From Carallia brachiata (lineage: Eukaryota; Streptophyta; Magnoliopsida; Malpighiales; Rhizophoraceae), in assembly GCA_021464245.1 (NCBI GenBank), contig JADCRB010000020.1, positions 454,502 to 518,501 on the forward strand: a DNA stretch of 64,000 nucleotides, in the 5' to 3' direction. Shown piece by piece: positions 60,193-64,000 of this stretch (position 1 is its first letter; each line of letters opens with the position of its first letter). Made by a program: the position numbers and the translations under genes. The notes below the pieces were generated by a model. The model made no database searches, was not told where the DNA came from, and worked only from the letters and a program-made list of their open reading frames with translations.

Positions 60193-60507
60193 GGTACCGA
60201 AATTTTTGATGGCAGAGACCTCAACCATCTCAGAACTAGACTTGTCAATGTGATACAAGTAGATGGTGGTTGATACCCTTATTACAAGAACCCCGTCTAT
60301 GAAAGCCAATGGCGACAGTTTTATTGAGGAGTCTCATCACGTTCTCGTACAAACAACGGAGGAACTGACGATGATCCTCTTCCATGTCTTCCAGAGTTTT
60401 CGAGTATGCGATTGTCCATCCAGACTCAAAGCGGCCCTCCAAAGACTATAATTGAATTCCATGTTCAGACATCAAGGCAGATTCCCCAATACAAGCCCGA
60501 TGACTAA
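60193..60507 (+). pseudogene. Unrecognised coding-like remnant
   Basis: One frame reads GTEIFDGRDLNHLRTRLVN, has stops at 60271 and 60325, and then stays open for 59 codons to 60505 with PKTIIEFHVQTSRQIPQYKP. The composition is protein-like and less AT-rich than the flanks, suggesting a decayed exon. Family not recognised. Confidence 0.25.
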
Positions 60508-60821
60508 TTATGAAGTTTTGAGTTGGAATAGGTACAGAAATCAGCCCAGGCATGTTATTTTCGACATCAGAGCTTAGAGCTTGGTCTATTATTGTTCTTT
60601 ATATATTTCGATTTTTTTTGGTCTAATATTTTTCGATATTAGCTTCTTGTTTTCCCGTTCATTTTGGAATTACGTTTTTAAAGGGTATCAAACAAATCTC
60701 TATTAGTGTAGAGCATCTCTAAACTATAATTGGCACACGCCTGTCAAATGTTACTGCAGCATGAATCCTTTGAGTGCTTGACCCAAGTAACCAAAAAAAT
60801 GGCCAGACATTAGTTTTTTGA

Positions 60822-60877
60822 ACGATGTTGCCATACATTATTTACTTCAACGATATTGCCATGCATTAGTTACTTCC
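60822..60877. repeat. 28-bp tandem duplication
   Basis: aacgat.ttgccat.catta followed by .ttacttc occurs twice in succession with few differences. Confidence 0.75.
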
Positions 60878-60943
60878 GGGGACGAAGGCAAACGGGGGGG
60901 AGTAAATTAATGTTTTTTGGCAATTGTTCACCAAGTTATAACG

Positions 60944-61060
60944 AGAGACTCCAGTGGCTCAGCCGGCAAGGGGCATTTTGCACCCCCTTAGTCCTCCCTC
61001 ACAAGTTGAAGACCTAATGGGTGCAAGTGATTATATTTTCTTCTTTTTTTTTTTTGGTCA
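60944..61060 (+). mobile_element. tRNA-derived SINE candidate
   Basis: TGGCTCAGCCGG at about 60953 fits the pol III A box, and a B-box-like AGTTGAAGACC follows about 45 bp later. The segment ends in a T-rich stretch. Size and layout suit a plant SINE. Target duplication not identified. Confidence 0.45.
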
Positions 61061-61783
61061 AACGGTTTTTTCCCCTTTTTGAGGATCGCGGTCGCATGGA
61101 TGTAACCTTCGTTTGCTTTTGCTCCTTGTGAGCGCCGCAGACCTAAATGCTCTTTTTTTTTTTTTTTCCTTTTTTTAGAATTGTTTTTTTTTTACTTTTT
61201 TTAATATATTTTTTAAAGTTTATAGTCTATTATTTTATTTTTAAAATTAAATTTTATTAAATGTGAGGGTTTTTATGTACTAAGTTATTGTTTTAAATCA
61301 TTTTATTTATTCGTAAAAGTATTTGAATAAATTTTTCATGCTTTTATCCAATCTTTTGAGAAATATTTAATCTTTTATTGAAACAAATTATTAATAATTG
61401 ACATTAAAAAGAAAAAAAATCTATAAATACATTGAATATTTGAACTTTAATTTATTTATGAAATTGAATTTAATTCTATTGGTTACAACGGTTACGCAAA
61501 AATATTTTTTTTTAAACAATAAACATCATAAAGAATTTTTTGTGCAATCACATAAGAGATAAATAACTAAATGAATCAATTATTACTTATACAAAAAAAT
61601 ATATTTAATTACAAATAAAAAATAAAAAAAATTTTACAGTAATAAAAATTACAAGATATAATTATAATATTTATTACTCAAAATAATTAACATACTTTTT
61701 TATTTTTTATTGTATAAATTAATTATATTATTGTAAGTATACAAATAAAAGTTGTTCCCCTAAAATTTCATTTTGGCTTCATC
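61061..61783. other. Very AT-rich filler
   Basis: No gene recognised. Long A and T runs. It separates two pieces of a sequence that is continuous in block D, so at least part of it is inserted DNA. Confidence 0.4.
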
Positions 61784-61890
61784 TCTAATTAGTTCAATAA
61801 AGCATAATCATTACTACAAATAGCATGGAATATTAACATCCAGAAGAAATCCTTTCTTAATGGTTTAAAAAGAAATAACCCCTGTGTGTT

Positions 61891-62636
61891 AGGACTGTTT
61901 AAAAATTGATCAACTTATAGAAAATTGATCAATATAACCCGCACAAATCAGTATCTTTCCAAACCACAAGGTTATGGATTAATTGCGGGTTTAAAATTTT
62001 ACAATCTGCTAATTATGGATTGGGTGTAGATTGAAATTAAAAATCCGTCTAATCTAACCTTATATATATATATATATATATATAAACAAGATCGTGAAAT
62101 TGGTAAAAGTATGAGTCAAGCAGTTTGTTTTGAAATTAGCTGCTTTTGGCAGCGTGATTGGGTAGAGGTTTTTTTTTCTTTTTCCTTTTTTTTTCTTGTC
62201 CTATCTTCTTCCCATTTTAGTTTTCCCATGATGTAAGCTAGAGCAACTTGATTTCCCCAAAATTAGGTTGACATGGCTAACAAAACTGTAGTCCAATATA
62301 CCAGCTCAGTAAGTAAGGAACATATCGTGCAAATTTTAGATATGTTCGTCTCAAAATGAAGACAATGATGGTGTGAAGTTGTTGGGTTTTGGAGATGAGT
62401 AGGGCCAACAATTATTGTCGTCTTTGGAATATCTTGTTATGTCTTTAAGTTTGTTGTTCGTTGGAGCACATTTACTGTATTTTTTTTCAATTTTATTGCA
62501 TCAAATCCGTCAAAATAGATTCAATTCAATCTATCAGTAGTAGATTGAATTAGATGAATTGGATAAAATGACATATTAAATATAGAAGGAGAATCGTCCA
62601 ATCCATTGATAGAGGATTTGATGCGAATGTACCTTA
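61891..62636. other. Inserted sequence within the block-D relative
   Basis: Second insertion splitting the repeat. Contains the (TA)n run at 62060-62084 and the motif attgaattagatgaattgg. No coding sequence recognised. Confidence 0.35.
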
Positions 62637-63010
62637 AAACTGACCAATCTTGATATATTTATTTTGGAAAAATAGACGTTTTATTTTTGTTTTTTTTTTT
62701 CCTGAGAATTTTTTGGGACTATTTAGATAAATCTTCCCTCTTTATCTTGTTTTTTTTTTTTTTTTTTTCCAAGATATCCGATATTTTAGCTCCAAAATTA
62801 ATCTCATTGACTGCATCCGGAAGTCATCTGCTGAGCCCTCGACGCAATCAAGGAATATCATCCTTATCCCAACAACCAAAATTACGTCCACGATTAGCTA
62901 CAGCATCGTCGCCATCCCTTTTTTTAATGATCAGGTGGATTCCTGAGCAAAGCCGCGAGAATCCGTCAATCTGTTGACAGTCAAAATGAAACGATGAAAC
63001 CAAAAACCAC

Positions 63011-63250
63011 GTGCGCACAAACCCTCTCGTTTACATGGTTCAAAGTTGTAAGGAGTTGCTTCAACAGCGTTGGAAAGTGCACATTTCCCATTGCTACCGC
63101 GAAGGCAATATGGTTGCTGACAGTCTGGCAAATTCAGCGTTCCACCTCCAGCAAGGCTTTCATATCTTCCATGTGCCTACAGCTAGTGTTAAAGAATTGC
63201 TTTAGCAGGACTTGATTGGGGTGCTTTGGCCCCGTATGATTGCTGTGTAA
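63011..63250 (+). pseudogene. LINE-derived RNase H (RVT_3-type) C-terminal remnant
   Basis: The frame reads VQSCKELLQQRWKVHISHCY, then REGNMVADSLAN (the conserved H.yREGN..AD.LAN motif of plant LINE RNase H domains), and a GFH..VPTASVKELL segment. A stop at 63203 is followed in frame by QDLIGVLWPRM, which normally ends these proteins. Only the last third of the domain is present. Upstream reverse transcriptase was not found. Confidence 0.7.
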
Positions 63251-63474
63251 GACTGTTTTTTAATTAATTGAGGCTATGCCTTTCCTTTTCGACCAAAAAT
63301 GAAACCTCTCGTTTACTCCATCAGCTACACCAAAGCCGCCCCAACCCCCGCCAACGGGGCGCCGCCGCTGTTATGATTTTCAGTTGCGTTTTCGTCCATG
63401 TCTTCTTTATATTGAATTCTGCAAATTCCGAAGCCTACTCGGCCCTGTTATTGCCACAACATGCCGATTGAAAT

Positions 63475-63738
63475 ATGAAGGCGATAAGGGGAAGCTTGCA
63501 ACTCCCATCACTGTACCTTGTCTTACTTTTATTCCTCTTTGTTTTTTTTTTTCCTTCTTTCCTAAATGCCAACGGAATTAGAGAGAAGCAGGCCAGAAGA
63601 AAGAGGAAGAGGAAAGGGTCTGTAGTTCAAAAGGATACAAACTCACTGCCGGAAGCAGATTCAGGGGCAACTGTTATATTTTTTGCAGCGCTGAGAGAAT
63701 ATTATTCTATATTTATTTTAAATTTATTAAATGAGTAA
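63475..63738 (+). CDS. Hypothetical small secreted protein, 3' part replaced by a repeat
   Basis: The ATG at 63475 gives a strong signal-peptide-like start (MKAIRGSLQLPS then LYLVLLLFLFVFFF, ending near FLNANG). It is followed by a very basic patch (REKQARRKRKRKG) and a polar segment. From codon 66 onward the frame enters the LTR-like sequence at 63672, so the last 22 codons are probably not original. A basic site after a signal peptide is seen in some plant peptide precursors, but no known peptide motif is visible. Could also be chance. Confidence 0.3.
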   Translation: MKAIRGSLQLPSLYLVLLLFLFVFFFPSFLNANGIREKQARRKRKRKGSVVQKDTNSLPEADSGATVIFFAALREYYSIFILNLLNE

Positions 63739-64000
63739 CTTATTTTATTAAAATAATTTAAATTATCTTAATCAATTTATCTTTAACTTATAAGTCTTTT
63801 TCATTTTTCTATCTCCTTCTGACGTGAGATTTTTGTTTTTTTAACACTCCGCAATTGAAATCTTTAACAACCAATTATCACTTATCCAACCATACAGGCC
63901 TTAAAAGGATGACACCGTCTTAAATACCTATCCAGAATCTTTTCTTAAATTGTTAAAGTTTCTGATACCATGTTATATTTTTTGCAGTGGGTAGAAGAGT
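63672..64000 (-). mobile_element. LTR / TRIM-like sequence, continues past the window
   Basis: TGTTATATTTTTTGCAG occurs at 63672-63688 and 63971-63987. Immediately left of the second copy is TCTGATACCA, which on the minus strand is the primer-binding site TGGTATCAGA directly after an LTR ending ...aaca. A minus-strand LTR of about 182 bp would then be 63853-63672, starting tgcggagtgtt and ending aaca, with about 107 bp of internal sequence. That is TRIM size. The two copies diverge after 17 bp, so a target duplication is an alternative reading. Confidence 0.4.

Larger units (their letters stand above)
60600..62960 (+). repeat. Broken relative of block D
   Basis: Pieces at 60600-60790, 61784-61890 and 62637-62960 follow the order of 57200-57650 but are separated by two insertions (about 60800-61780 and 61900-62630). 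The last piece also resembles 52600-52850 (gcatc.tc.ccatcc). Between them lie the SINE candidate, a very AT-rich stretch and a (TA)n run at 62060-62084. Confidence 0.5.

Overview
This is AT-rich nuclear DNA from a flowering plant, most likely a eudicot; the species cannot be named from the sequence. The evidence is a tandem array of small secreted cysteine-rich protein genes of the prolamin-like (EC1/ECA1-type) class, a plant S1-type self-incompatibility homologue, an ARGONAUTE4-clade exon, copia LTR elements with the initiator-Met tRNA primer site, poly(A)-tailed LINE insertions and many dinucleotide microsatellites. Gene density is low and most of the window is repeat-derived.

Left third (1 to 19.77 kb): a probable fold-back MITE (about 741-1165), a frameshifted S1-like gene (3538-3920), and copies of a segment of about 3.1 kb that carries the first exon and a short second exon of a gene I do not recognise. 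Two fairly complete copies lie on the minus strand (4765-7850 and 15670-18818), with pieces at 10690-11010 and 14870-15350. The second copy is interrupted by a LINE 3' end with poly(A) and a probable target-site duplication, immediately left of the array.

Centre (19.77 to 47.35 kb): the dominant feature. Eight complete head-to-tail units of about 2.93 kb each carry one TATA-box promoter and one intronless gene for a protein of about 124 aa with a signal peptide and six cysteines, including a CC pair. Four genes are intact (units 2, 3, 5, 7), two share a C-terminal frameshift (1, 4) and two are broken (6, 8). A ninth unit keeps only upstream sequence. It is followed by one unit in inverted orientation, one period long and cut at the same 26-bp sequence at both ends, as expected of a reinserted circle. 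The units are mosaics of two sequence types, so exchange among them is likely.

Right third (47.35 to 64 kb): the duplicated unknown-gene segment reappears on the plus strand (47500-48110, 53751-55380, 57150-58850), giving a mirror-like arrangement around the array. Other contents are an AGO4-like N-terminal exon with a frameshift (48814-49000), nested LTR sequences with a decayed copia gag-pol (49650-52310), a perfect 15-bp hairpin, a SINE candidate, a LINE RNase H remnant and an LTR/TRIM candidate at the right edge.

The four intact array genes are the only strong functional candidates. By family they would be secreted peptides of reproductive or cell-surface signalling type, but that role is inferred. 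Clusters of one-base homopolymer deletions in some units mean the broken copies should be confirmed against raw reads.
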